From positions 1 to 44,079 of the forward strand of contig DICX01000037.1 in assembly GCA_002417825.1 (NCBI GenBank): a stretch of DNA of 44,079 nt, in the 5' to 3' direction. The notes beneath the pieces are model-generated. The model worked only from the letters and a program-made list of their open reading frames with translations, was not told the DNA's origin and did not search any database. This DNA comes from Lactobacillus sp. UBA5815. Lineage in GTDB: Bacteria; Bacillota; Bacilli; Lactobacillales; Lactobacillaceae. Below, piece after piece: positions 33,430 through 42,267 of this stretch (positions are counted from its first letter, which is position 1; the number at the start of each line of letters is the position of its first letter). Made by a program: the position numbers and the translations under genes.

Positions 33430-34689
33430 ATGGCATTTCTTGAAATTTCACACCTTTACAAATCTTATGGTGATGCTGTCGCCGTTTCAGATTTTAACCT
33501 TTCTGTCGATCAAGGTGAGTTCATCTGCTTTATTGGGACGTCTGGCTCTGGAAAGACGACGACGATGCGGATGATCAATCGGATGAATGAACCAACGTCT
33601 GGTACGATCAAGATCAAGGGTCAGGACGTTGCGAAGATGGATCCAGTCAAATTACGCCGTCGTATCGGTTATGTGATCCAAAACATCGGATTGTTACCGC
33701 ATATGACGATCAAAGACAATATTTTGATGGTGCCCAAAATGCTTAAATGGGATCAAGACCGGTTGAATCGTCGTGCCATTGAAATGATCAAAATGGCTGA
33801 ATTGCCGCAAGAAGACCTTGACCGTTATCCAAGTGAACTCTCAGGTGGGCAGCAGCAGCGTATCGGTGTCGTTCGGGCACTCGCAGCAGATCAAGAGTTG
33901 ATCTTGATGGATGAGCCTTTTGGCGCGCTCGATCCGATCACGCGGGACGCCCTGCAAGATTTAGTGAAAGATTTACAGGAACGATTAGGAAAAACCTTTA
34001 TTTTTGTCACGCATGACATGGATGAGGCCTTGAAATTGGCGACACGGATCGTCGTGATGTCGCATGGTGAAGCGGTTCAGATCGATACGCCGCAAAACAT
34101 CTTGCGCCATCCGGCAAACGAATTCGTGGCCAACCTGATCGGTGAAAGTCGTTTGGTTCAAGCACGGCCGACGATCACGACGGTTGGTCAGATTGCAAAA
34201 AAGGCCATCTCGATCGTACAGACCGCATCACTGCGTCAAGCTTTGGATTTGATGCATAGAATGCGTGTCGATACGCTGCTCATCACGGATCAAGAAGGCA
34301 TCTTGCGTGGGTATGTCGATTTGGAAATGATCAACCGACACTATAAGCGAGCCGATCGTGTTTCGGATGTGATGAACTCAAAAGTCTTTTACGTGCGCCA
34401 AAACGCCGTTATATCGGATACCGTGGACCATATTTTAAAATTGGGTTATCGGAACGTGCCTGTCGTTGATGACGACGGAAAACTGACGGGGATCGTCACG
34501 CGTGTCGCTTTGGTCGACATGGTTTATGACGCCCTAAGCGGTAGCAATAGTGAAAAGAGCACTGTGAAGAAAACAAATACTACTGATGTTGGAACGACTG
34601 ACAGTAAAGCTGGTGCCCCAACGGTCAAGGCACAAGAAAAGGCACAAGAATCAACACATAGAGAAGTGGTGAAATCTTCTCATGATTGA
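33430..34689 (+). CDS. opuCA: Glycine betaine/carnitine/choline ABC transporter ATPase (OpuCA-like)
   Basis: A 419-residue ATPase. Walker A GTSGSGKTTT, signature LSGGQQQR and Walker B LILMDEPFGALD are intact. Two CBS domains follow (about 265-375: SLRQALDLMHRMRVDTLLITDQEG and NAVISDTVDHILKLGYRNVPVVDDDG). In the OpuC/OpuA family these sense ionic strength or cyclic di-AMP. A 45-residue polar, Lys/Thr-rich tail ends the protein. GAAAGGGG lies before the ATG at 33430; the frame is open further upstream but without a ribosome site. The end overlaps the first permease gene by 8 nt. Confidence 0.93.
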   Translation: MAFLEISHLYKSYGDAVAVSDFNLSVDQGEFICFIGTSGSGKTTTMRMINRMNEPTSGTIKIKGQDVAKMDPVKLRRRIGYVIQNIGLLPHMTIKDNILMVPKMLKWDQDRLNRRAIEMIKMAELPQEDLDRYPSELSGGQQQRIGVVRALAADQELILMDEPFGALDPITRDALQDLVKDLQERLGKTFIFVTHDMDEALKLATRIVVMSHGEAVQIDTPQNILRHPANEFVANLIGESRLVQARPTITTVGQIAKKAISIVQTASLRQALDLMHRMRVDTLLITDQEGILRGYVDLEMINRHYKRADRVSDVMNSKVFYVRQNAVISDTVDHILKLGYRNVPVVDDDGKLTGIVTRVALVDMVYDALSGSNSEKSTVKKTNTTDVGTTDSKAGAPTVKAQEKAQESTHREVVKSSHD

Positions 34690-35317
34690 TTTCTTGACAC
34701 AATATGGCGGCCAGCTCTGGCAGGAGTTGCTGCAGCATATTTATATTTCTGCCGTATCACTGGCTTTGGGCGTGATCGTTGCGGTTCCTTTAGGGGTTCT
34801 ACTGACGCGTGCACCCAGTGGTGTTGCGAATGCAGTGATCGGTTTGGCCAGCGTTTTGCAGACGATTCCAGCGATGGCCCTTTTGGCGATGATGATCCCG
34901 ATGTTTGGAATTGGGACGACGCCGGCAATCGTCGCTTTATTCATTTATTCATTGATGCCGATCTTGAGAAACACTTATATCGGCCTTTCCAACGTGAATC
35001 CAGACTTGTTGGATGCCGCGAAAGGAATGGGAATGAACAACTGGCAGTCCATTCGTTGGGTCGAATTACCCCAAGCGGCTGGTGTCATCATGTCAGGAAT
35101 CCGGCTTTCTGGGACTTACGTCATTGCGTGGACGGCATTGGCTTCTTATATCGGCGCCGGTGGTTTAGGTGACATGATTTTCAACGGATTGAACTTGTAC
35201 CGCGGCGACTTGATCCTCGGCGGCTCGATTCCAGCGATCCTTTTGGCGTTGGTCGCAGATTGGCTATTAGGCCTCGTCGAGAAGAAAGTCACGCCGGCGA
35301 CTTCGAAGAAAGCGTGA
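34682..35317 (+). CDS. opuCB: Osmoprotectant ABC transporter permease (OpuCB-like)
   Basis: A 211-residue permease with five to six membrane helices. It carries the EAA-type coupling loop NVNPDLLDAAKGMGMNNWQSIRWVELPQA that docks on the ATPase. The start overlaps opuCA, and the stop overlaps a possible GTG start of the substrate-binding gene, so the operon is translationally coupled. Confidence 0.93.
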   Translation: MIDFLTQYGGQLWQELLQHIYISAVSLALGVIVAVPLGVLLTRAPSGVANAVIGLASVLQTIPAMALLAMMIPMFGIGTTPAIVALFIYSLMPILRNTYIGLSNVNPDLLDAAKGMGMNNWQSIRWVELPQAAGVIMSGIRLSGTYVIAWTALASYIGAGGLGDMIFNGLNLYRGDLILGGSIPAILLALVADWLLGLVEKKVTPATSKKA

Positions 35318-36267
35318 ACGTCATGCATAAACATATTTGGCAACGATACTGTCTTGGAATCGTCATTTTGCTGACGATGGTCTTTACAAGTGGTTGTGAA
35401 TTCAATTGGCCGGGTTTGGAAGGCACGACGCCAGACACGATCAAGATTGGTTCGCAAAACACGACGGAGCAGCAGATCATGGCAAACATGATCCAGCAGA
35501 TGATTCAGCATTATGATCCTAAGACACCGACGACGATCGTGAATAATTTAGGGTCGGGTAACGTCAGCTTTGAAGCTCAAAAGCGTGGAGATACTGACCT
35601 TACTGCGATTCGTTATACGGGAACGGATTATCAGACCATTTTAGGCTTGAGCGGTGAAACGAATCCTAAAGTCGTGAACCGTCAAGTCTTCCAGCAGATC
35701 AAGAAAAAATATCATATGATTTATTTCCCAAGTTATGGCTTTGCGGACACCTATCAATTCATGGTGACGCCTAAATTTGCCAAGGAAAACAACTTGAAGA
35801 ACGTTTCTGATATGAAGCGTGTCGCCAGCAGCATGCGTGTCGGGATCGATCAGATCTGGGCGAACCGTAAAGGCGACGGCTATGATGCGTTTAAGAATGC
35901 TTACGGCTTTTCTTTCGGGCATCTCTATCCGATGCAGATTGGACTAGTCTATAACGCGCTGCAAGTCGGCAAAATGGATGCAGTCCTTGGCTATTCGACA
36001 GATGGGCGGATCGCCAGTTATCATTTGAAACTGCTAACAGACGACAAGCATTTCTTCCCACCATATAATGCGAGCGTCATGGTGAACGAAAGTACTTTGA
36101 AAGCCCATCCGAAGCTCAAAGGAATCTTGTCGCGGTTGAACGGCAAGATCAATTTGACGACGATGCAGAAATTGAACTACCGTGTCGATAACGATCTGAT
36201 CGAACCATCGATCGTGGCACAAGACTTTTTGAAGGCCCATCATTATTTCGAGAAAGGCGATGATTAA
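35314..36267 (+). CDS. opuCC: Osmoprotectant-binding lipoprotein (OpuCC-like)
   Basis: About 317 residues. The signal peptide LGIVILLTMVFTSGC ends in a lipobox with a lipidated Cys, then the mature protein (TIKIGSQNTTEQQIMANMIQQMI) has the OpuAC/ProX-type fold. It captures the quaternary ammonium substrate outside the cell. The GTG at 35314 overlaps the permease stop (GTGA); the ATG at 35323 is an equally possible start with an equally weak ribosome site. Confidence 0.92.
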   Translation: MNVMHKHIWQRYCLGIVILLTMVFTSGCEFNWPGLEGTTPDTIKIGSQNTTEQQIMANMIQQMIQHYDPKTPTTIVNNLGSGNVSFEAQKRGDTDLTAIRYTGTDYQTILGLSGETNPKVVNRQVFQQIKKKYHMIYFPSYGFADTYQFMVTPKFAKENNLKNVSDMKRVASSMRVGIDQIWANRKGDGYDAFKNAYGFSFGHLYPMQIGLVYNALQVGKMDAVLGYSTDGRIASYHLKLLTDDKHFFPPYNASVMVNESTLKAHPKLKGILSRLNGKINLTTMQKLNYRVDNDLIEPSIVAQDFLKAHHYFEKGDD

Positions 36268-36269
36268 TT

Positions 36270-36923
36270 GTGGAAAAGATGAATTTGTGGCAGCAGTTGG
36301 TGTATTACTTTACACACAACGGACAATACATCATGACTGAATTCAGTCGTCACTTCCTGATTTCGATTTATGGCGTCGTCTTGGCAGCGCTCGTAGGTAT
36401 CCCCATCGGAATTTATATTTCGCGGCATCATCACCTTGCAACTTGGGTCATCGGAATCGCCAATGTGATTCAGACGACACCATCTTTGGCGATGCTCTCG
36501 ATCATCATGTTGGGACTGGGCTTAGGCGTCAACACTGTGATCTTGACGGTGTTCCTTTATTCGCTGTTACCGATCATTAAAAACACAGATACGGGAATGC
36601 GCAACGTCAATCCGGATGTCTTAGACGCCGGCAAGGGAATGGGCATGACACGCTGGCAGCTGTTGTTCAAGATCGAACTGCCATTATCGCTATCTGTCGT
36701 CGTCGCTGGTCTGCGGAATGCTTTGGTACTTGCCATTGGGATCACAGCGATCGGTTCATTCGTTGGTGCTGGTGGGTTAGGCGATCTCATCATTCGAGGA
36801 ACGAATGCGACGAATGGCGGTGCCATCATCTTAGCTGGTGCTTTGCCGACTGCACTGATGGCGATCATCTCCGACTGGGTCTTAGGCTTTTTAGAAAAGC
36901 AATTCGCTGCGCGAATCAAATAA
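36270..36923 (+). CDS. opuCD: Osmoprotectant ABC transporter permease (OpuCD-like)
   Basis: A 217-residue second permease, homologous in layout to opuCB, with the coupling loop NVNPDVLDAGKGMGMTRWQLLFKIELPLS. A GTG start at 36270 follows the binding-protein stop by 2 nt; the ATG at 36279 is the alternative. The two permeases probably pair in one transporter, as in OpuC of Bacillus and Listeria. Confidence 0.92.
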   Translation: MEKMNLWQQLVYYFTHNGQYIMTEFSRHFLISIYGVVLAALVGIPIGIYISRHHHLATWVIGIANVIQTTPSLAMLSIIMLGLGLGVNTVILTVFLYSLLPIIKNTDTGMRNVNPDVLDAGKGMGMTRWQLLFKIELPLSLSVVVAGLRNALVLAIGITAIGSFVGAGGLGDLIIRGTNATNGGAIILAGALPTALMAIISDWVLGFLEKQFAARIK

Positions 36924-36968
36924 TTACCACGAAAATTTGATAACAAAAATTTAAGAACAAGATTTAAA

Positions 36969-37010
36969 CTCATTAAGGTGAACGAAAAACTCACTTTGAT
37001 GGGCTTTTTT
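36969..37010 (+). terminator. Terminator of the opuC operon
   Basis: CTCATTAAGGTGA pairs along 13 positions with TCACTTTGATGGG, counting G-T pairs, and is followed by CTTTTTT. It also lies just beyond the end of the converging LysR gene. Confidence 0.8.
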
Positions 37011-37025
37011 AATGTTGGGTATGAA

Positions 37026-37943
37026 TCAAAAAATTGGTTTCTGTGTGATGAATTTTTCAATTGAGTTACTGATTTCTGCAACGTTGTTTTGACATTTGCT
37101 TAGACGTGAAATACCGATATTAAGTTGAAGTAAATTCTCAGGAATATGAATCAACTTAATTTTTTTATTTTTGTTATTTGCAATTTTTGTTGCTAAATCA
37201 CGCATTCCGATGGCGTAGCCTAAACCATCTATAGCTAATTTGATTGCAGTTAGCGAATTTTCAACTTTAACAGTCTTTTTTAGATGAACTTCATGTTCAT
37301 TAAATAAATTGTCAACCATAGCTTGAAAAAAAGAATTGTCTGTTAGACTGACATAATTTTCGTCATCAAATAATTTTAAATAGTTAGGAGTTAATTCTGT
37401 TGTATTCAAGTAGAACAATGGGCAAGATTCTGGGATGATGAAATAAAGACGGGCGGGTAAGATATATTTTGAAAAAATTGCTTTATTAGTTAAGTATTTT
37501 CCGATGAAAATATCAATAGAATGATTAAGAAGTGAATTTTGTGCGAGATTCGTCGTACGTTCATAAAATGAAAAAGTGATTTCGGGATAAGTCGTAACCA
37601 AAAATTTAATCAAGATTTCGGTATTAGTTTCTAACCATGGTTGATTCATTGCAATTTTGAGTTGATCATCTCGGCTTTTTTTAAATGGTAAAATGTCATA
37701 TTTAAGTTCGTTGTGTGTTTCCATGATTTTACGTAAATCTTTGAGAAGCACTTCACCAGCTTTGGTTAATTTAATCGGATTACTTTTGCGATCTATGATA
37801 AAAGTGTCATAGTCTCTTTCCGCGTCTGAAATAGTCCTGCTGATGTATGGCTCGCTCATAAAAAGCTTGTTTGCAATCTCTGTTAGGCTATTACAAGTTG
37901 AAACTGTATTTAAAATATTGTATAAATTGCTTTCTTTAGTCAT
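37026..37943 (-). CDS. LysR-family transcriptional regulator
   Basis: A 305-residue regulator. The winged helix-turn-helix is at about 8-65 (LYNILNTVSTCNSLTEIANKLFMSEPYISRTISDAERDYDTFIIDR) and the effector-binding domain follows (about 90-300). It is divergent from the flavoprotein reductase gene with a 125-bp shared upstream region, the usual arrangement for a LysR regulator and its target. The effector is unknown; the substrate of the reductase is the natural guess. AT-rich. Confidence 0.85.
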   Translation of the reverse strand: MTKESNLYNILNTVSTCNSLTEIANKLFMSEPYISRTISDAERDYDTFIIDRKSNPIKLTKAGEVLLKDLRKIMETHNELKYDILPFKKSRDDQLKIAMNQPWLETNTEILIKFLVTTYPEITFSFYERTTNLAQNSLLNHSIDIFIGKYLTNKAIFSKYILPARLYFIIPESCPLFYLNTTELTPNYLKLFDDENYVSLTDNSFFQAMVDNLFNEHEVHLKKTVKVENSLTAIKLAIDGLGYAIGMRDLATKIANNKNKKIKLIHIPENLLQLNIGISRLSKCQNNVAEISNSIEKFITQKPIF

Positions 37944-37958
37944 ATTTATCTTCCTAGC

Positions 37959-37976
37959 TATAACTGATCTGTTATA
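37959..37976. promoter_or_regulatory. LysR-type operator candidate
   Basis: TATAAC and GTTATA flank a 6-nt centre and form an interrupted palindrome of the T-N11-A type. It lies 16 nt upstream of the lysR start, in the region shared with the flavoprotein gene. Confidence 0.45.
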
Positions 37977-38025
37977 AATCTGTTCAACTAAAGTAACTGT
38001 ACATATTGTGAATTATAGTTCAAAA

Positions 38026-38039
38026 TGAAAGCGATAACA
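38026..38039. promoter_or_regulatory. cre site upstream of the flavoprotein gene
   Basis: TGAAAGCGATAACA fits TGWAANCGNTNWCA at every position, 29 nt before the start codon. TATAGT (38014-38019) just upstream is a possible -10 box, so CcpA bound here would block transcription. Confidence 0.65.
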
Positions 38040-38068
38040 AAAAATAACAAATAGAAAGGCAGATAACT

Positions 38069-39853
38069 ATGACGAAACAAACTAATTGGAAAGCAAGTTA
38101 TGATGTCGTTGTATTAGGATTTGGCGGTGCAGGTGCTACTGCTGCTCGATTTGCTGCAGACAATGGTGCCAAAGTATTGCTTGCAGATATTGCCCCCTAT
38201 GGTCATGAAGGTGGCAATACGCGATATTCAGCTCAATTGATTGGTACCGGTTATGATCGTAAAGCATTAAAAAAATACTATGAAGGCTTGACTAGGCCGA
38301 TGAATTTACCCGAAGATATGGTCAATATTTATGTCGATGGTATGGTGAATACACCTGAATATGTCAAAAAATATTTAGATGCTGAACCCGTAAGTTTTAT
38401 GAAGGATTTTGATATGCCTTACGAAGCTAAGGCGGCTGCATGTCAAGAATATCCAAATTTGGATGGTCATAAAACTTATGATTATACGATGGTTCATAAT
38501 GGTTGGTTTGATGCTGCGCTTTGGAAAATTTTGCGTCAAAAAGTCTTAGATCGAAAAGATAAGATTGATGTTTGGTATGATGCACGTGCGCTACATTTGG
38601 TTCAAAATCCAGAAAATAAAGTGATCAAGGGCGTACAAATTATCAAAGATGGGCAAAAAATCAATGTTTTAGCTAAAAAAGGTGTGATTCTTACTACTGG
38701 TGGTTTTGAAAATAACAAAGAAATGGTTCAAAACTATTTAGGCGCTTCGAAATTGACGCCACTTGGCACCCTTTATAATAAAGGCGATGGCATTAAAATG
38801 GCCGAAGAAGTAGGAGCTAAAATGTGGCATATGTGGAATTACGAAGCACTTGGATTTCTTCATGGGTTATCATTTGATACACCGGAAGGTGAACGTTCAC
38901 AGTTATTTCTTGAATGGCCTCAGTTGAATCATGGCAGTATTTTCATGATTGTGGCCGATGGCAAAAGATATTTTGATGAAACGGAACATGATCGACATGG
39001 TCATATCAGTGATCATGATATTTGGAGAGTACCAAAACCGTATGAAAAGCCGTATATCGTTTTCGACAAGGCACAGTATGAAGATATTCATAAAGGTAAA
39101 ATTCCGTATGATGAATTTGATGAAAAATTAATTGAAGCGGATTCAATAGAAGAACTCGCTAAAAAAATCAATGTTGATATCGATGGTTTAAAAGAGCAAG
39201 TTAAAATTTTTAATAAAGCTGCAGAAAATGGCAAAGATATTCAGTTTAATAGAGATCCTAAATCATTACGTGCGTTTAGTGATGGCCCATTTTATGCAAT
39301 CAAGATGGCTTATAATGTTTTGAATACGCAAGGTGGTCCAGAAAAGGATGTAAAAGCAGAAATCTTGGATACTAATGAACAGCCAATCCCACATTTATAT
39401 GGTGCTGGAGAACTTGGTGGTATCTGTGCCAATCAATATCAAGGTGGCGGCAATTTAGCTGAATGTTTGATTTTTGGGAAGATTGCTGGTGAGCAAGCAG
39501 CTAGTGTCGACGATGAAGTTAGTGAAGCAGCTTCTGACCAATACAATGATATTAATGAACTCGTTGATGGAAACAAAATTGATGATATCAAACTTGCCGA
39601 AAATCAAACTTTGGGTTCTTCTGATGCTGGTATTGGCGGTAAGTTAGTCGTTCGGGTTACACATGCGAATGGCAAGATTCAAAATGTCGAAATCGTGCAA
39701 AATCATGAAAGTGAAGACATTGGTAAGAAAGCTTTAGAAGAAATTCCAAGGCGGATTGTTAAAGCAAATTCTACGGATGTTGATGCAATTTCAGGTGCTT
39801 CAGCAACAAGCCGTGCGATTAAAGAAGCCGTTAAGAATGCTTTGAAGAATTGA
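38069..39853 (+). CDS. Cytosolic FAD/FMN flavoprotein reductase (fumarate/urocanate reductase superfamily)
   Basis: A 594-residue protein without a signal peptide. It opens with the FAD dinucleotide fold (YDVVVLGFGGAGATAARFAADNGAKVLLAD, glycines 17-22). The FAD-binding and capping domains run to about 485, with the final FAD segment HLYGAGELGGICANQYQGGGNLAECLIFGKIAG. A C-terminal FMN-binding domain (520-594) has DAISGASAT, where Thr580 is the expected site of covalent FMN attachment by ApbE. Family members reduce activated double bonds. Arg in the classical ANRLGG fumarate-site motif is Gln here (ANQYQGGG), so the substrate is probably not fumarate. GAAAGG precedes the ATG. Confidence 0.85.
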   Translation: MTKQTNWKASYDVVVLGFGGAGATAARFAADNGAKVLLADIAPYGHEGGNTRYSAQLIGTGYDRKALKKYYEGLTRPMNLPEDMVNIYVDGMVNTPEYVKKYLDAEPVSFMKDFDMPYEAKAAACQEYPNLDGHKTYDYTMVHNGWFDAALWKILRQKVLDRKDKIDVWYDARALHLVQNPENKVIKGVQIIKDGQKINVLAKKGVILTTGGFENNKEMVQNYLGASKLTPLGTLYNKGDGIKMAEEVGAKMWHMWNYEALGFLHGLSFDTPEGERSQLFLEWPQLNHGSIFMIVADGKRYFDETEHDRHGHISDHDIWRVPKPYEKPYIVFDKAQYEDIHKGKIPYDEFDEKLIEADSIEELAKKINVDIDGLKEQVKIFNKAAENGKDIQFNRDPKSLRAFSDGPFYAIKMAYNVLNTQGGPEKDVKAEILDTNEQPIPHLYGAGELGGICANQYQGGGNLAECLIFGKIAGEQAASVDDEVSEAASDQYNDINELVDGNKIDDIKLAENQTLGSSDAGIGGKLVVRVTHANGKIQNVEIVQNHESEDIGKKALEEIPRRIVKANSTDVDAISGASATSRAIKEAVKNALKN

Positions 39854-39914
39854 TATTAGTTTAAACTGTTTTTCTTAGATATTTGGCTATTACGAAAATG
39901 CGATGAATCATACT

Positions 39915-39951
39915 AAAATAAGCAATGCTAAAAAGCATTGCTTATTTTTTT
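39915..39951. terminator. Terminator of the flavoprotein gene
   Basis: AAAATAAGCAATGC and GCATTGCTTATTTT form a perfect 14-bp stem with a 5-nt loop. It can also serve the converging GntR gene. Confidence 0.92.
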
Positions 39952-40033
39952 GATTTGTCATATTCACTTTACTCATAAAGTATATAAATAGAAAGCTTTA
40001 TTTGATTTGTGGCATGATGCTTGTTAACAGTCA

Positions 40034-40753
40034 CTAGCTATTGTTGTTGACTTCAAACAAAATATATCCTGCTCGATCGTACCGATCACGTGTTTCTGAA
40101 AGCTCAAAAGGGCAACCATTTTTTAAGTAAGCAACTTGATGAACAGATAATATAACATCATCAGGCTTACAATCTAGATAATCTTGATCATATGCATCAA
40201 CTTTATCTGCGACGATTATGCGGTTTGCTTTTCCAATTCCTAAATGAAGCGTATTTCTGATGTAGTTATAAACTGATTGATGCAAAACATCCAAAGTTAA
40301 TCCCGGAATAACTTTTACTGGCATAATCGTGTATTCTAATTTTCCTGGATGTCCGTTAACTAGTCTTTGACGAATGATGTCGTAAACCTCGTCATTTGGT
40401 TTGATTTTTAGTTTTTCAATTTCTTCTAATTCGGGTTTTCGAATTGTAAATGAGACAACGTGGCTTGTAATATTTCCTTTCCCCATCATTGAATGATAAA
40501 AGCCATCATGTTCACTGGCTGACAATTCCACCATATTAGGAAAAGTAGTATCGTTCTTTTTGATATAGGCACCACTTCCTTGGATGACGTGCAAAATATT
40601 TTTTGCAGCAAGTACTTTTAATGCACGTGAAATGACGACGCGGCTCGTCTGATATTGGTGAGCTAATGCGGCTTCATTTGGTAATTTATGGTCATATTCT
40701 TTTCTTAAAATAGCATGCTCGAGTTTATTAGCAATTTCGATGTATTTGGTCAT
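40034..40753 (-). CDS. GntR/HutC-family regulator with UTRA domain
   Basis: A 239-residue regulator. The winged helix is at residues 1-68 (KYIEIANKLEHAILRKEYDHKLPNEAALAHQYQTSRVVISRALKVLAAKNILHVIQGSGAYI). The UTRA ligand domain follows (about 90-235), of the type that binds phosphosugars. The ATG at 40753 has GGAGGG seven bases upstream; an in-frame ATG five codons earlier (40768) lacks one. It diverges from the phospho-beta-glucosidase gene and is probably its repressor, relieved by a phosphorylated beta-glucoside. Confidence 0.9.
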   Translation of the reverse strand: MTKYIEIANKLEHAILRKEYDHKLPNEAALAHQYQTSRVVISRALKVLAAKNILHVIQGSGAYIKKNDTTFPNMVELSASEHDGFYHSMMGKGNITSHVVSFTIRKPELEEIEKLKIKPNDEVYDIIRQRLVNGHPGKLEYTIMPVKVIPGLTLDVLHQSVYNYIRNTLHLGIGKANRIIVADKVDAYDQDYLDCKPDDVILSVHQVAYLKNGCPFELSETRDRYDRAGYILFEVNNNS

Positions 40754-40767
40754 CCTTTTGCCCTCCA

Positions 40768-40793
40768 ATATGTAACCATAGAACTTTACATAT
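40768..40793. promoter_or_regulatory. Candidate GntR operator
   Basis: ATATGTAA (40768-40775) and TTACATAT (40786-40793) are perfect 8-bp inverted arms 10 nt apart. The left arm touches the ribosome site of the gntR gene, so binding would give autoregulation. Confidence 0.5.
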
Positions 40794-40806
40794 CCATTAT
40801 CACATG

Positions 40807-40835
40807 TTCACTTTGAAAACGCTTACTTATATAAT
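40807..40835 (+). promoter_or_regulatory. Promoter of the GH1-PTS genes with embedded cre-like site
   Basis: TTCACT (40807-40812) and TATAAT (40830-40835) are 17 nt apart. The spacer contains TGAAAACGCTTACT (40814-40827), which fits the cre consensus at 13 of 14 positions. CcpA bound here would occlude RNA polymerase. Confidence 0.65.
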
Positions 40836-40882
40836 TTAAATAGCTTAAGATTTATTCAACTTAGTGGATAAGGAGAAAGATC

Positions 40883-42241
40883 ATGGAAAATTTCTTTTGG
40901 GGTAATTCAGTTTCGAGTATGCAGACAGAAGGAGGTTGGAATGAAGATGGAAAAAGTCAGTCTGTCTATGACATTCGTCCGGCAACGAATCATGTAAGTG
41001 ATTGGCATTTTGCAAATAATAATTATCATGATTTTGATCAAGATCTTGATTTAATGCAGAGCTTAGGCATGAACATGTATCGTTTTTCGATTTCTTGGTC
41101 CAGAGTAATCGAAAACGGTGACGGCAAAATCAATCAAAAGGGTATCGAATTCTATGATCGATTAATTGATGGTTGTTTGAAACGTGGCATTCAACCAATG
41201 ATTTGTTTGTATCATTTTGATATGCCACTTCACTTAGCTAAAAAATATAATGGCTTTTTGAGTAAAGAAACCTGTGAAGCTTTCATTAGATATGGCAAAA
41301 TTTTGGTTGATCATTTTTCTAATCGCGTTAAATATTGGATTACCTTCAATGAACAGAATCTTTATTTCCTGCCAGATGCTTTCAGAAGAGCAGGTGTTAT
41401 GAAACCAGATGATTCAGTCGGTGACCTCTATCAGGTTGCACATAATGTCATGTATTGCCATGCTTCGATTGCAAATTATATTCATGAAAATACTGACTGT
41501 AAAATTGGCGGAATGCTTGCTTATGCCGAAGTCTATCCAGCGAGTCCAAGCCCAGATGATAATCTCCTTGTTCATCGGTATGAGGAATTTATTGATAATA
41601 ACTTACTTGATGTTTTTGCTTATGGTCGGTATTCGACTGAAGTCATGCATTATATCAAATCTCATCATTTTCAAATTGAAATGTTGCCACATGAAATGGC
41701 AGAACTAGGAAAGTGCCGCAGCGATTTTTTGGCATTTTCTTACTATCAATCCCGAACATTAGATGCAACCAAGATTCCAGTAGATGCTATCCCAAACGAT
41801 TATATGAAATATGGTGATAAAGCTAATCCATATTTGCGAGAGAGTGAGTGGCACTGGTCTATCGATCCACAAGGATTAAGGGATGCTTTGAATAAGATTT
41901 ATTTGCACTACCATATTCCTGTGTTTCCAATCGAAAATGGTATTGGTTTGCGAGAAACGTGGGATGGCCAGCATGAAATTCAAGATGATACACGCATTAG
42001 ATATATGCGTGAACATATACTAGCAACTAAAGCAGCTATCGAAGAAGATGGTGTTAACGTTCTAGGTTATTTAGGATGGGGATTGATTGATATCTTAAGT
42101 TCCTCTGGTGATATGGAGAAACGTTATGGCGTTGTTTATGTTAACCGTACTAACCACGATTTAAAAGATATGAAGCGAATACCTAAAAAAAGTTATTATT
42201 GGCTGAAAAAAGTTATTCAGTCTAATGGAACAGATTTGTGA
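40883..42241 (+). CDS. 6-phospho-beta-glucosidase, glycoside hydrolase family 1
   Basis: A 452-residue cytosolic enzyme that splits phosphorylated beta-glucosides delivered by a PTS. The GH1 opening FFWGNSVSSMQTEGGWNEDGK, acid/base E157 (TFNEQN) and nucleophile E351 (PIENGIG) are present. SSSGDMEKRYG near the end is the loop that binds the 6-phosphate in phospho-specific members. AAGGAG precedes the ATG. It is followed after 26 nt by a PTS EIIC gene and preceded by a divergent GntR regulator, a typical beta-glucoside utilisation locus. Confidence 0.92.
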   Translation: MENFFWGNSVSSMQTEGGWNEDGKSQSVYDIRPATNHVSDWHFANNNYHDFDQDLDLMQSLGMNMYRFSISWSRVIENGDGKINQKGIEFYDRLIDGCLKRGIQPMICLYHFDMPLHLAKKYNGFLSKETCEAFIRYGKILVDHFSNRVKYWITFNEQNLYFLPDAFRRAGVMKPDDSVGDLYQVAHNVMYCHASIANYIHENTDCKIGGMLAYAEVYPASPSPDDNLLVHRYEEFIDNNLLDVFAYGRYSTEVMHYIKSHHFQIEMLPHEMAELGKCRSDFLAFSYYQSRTLDATKIPVDAIPNDYMKYGDKANPYLRESEWHWSIDPQGLRDALNKIYLHYHIPVFPIENGIGLRETWDGQHEIQDDTRIRYMREHILATKAAIEEDGVNVLGYLGWGLIDILSSSGDMEKRYGVVYVNRTNHDLKDMKRIPKKSYYWLKKVIQSNGTDL

Positions 42242-42267
42242 GTGAATTTGACTATAGAAAGAAGTGA

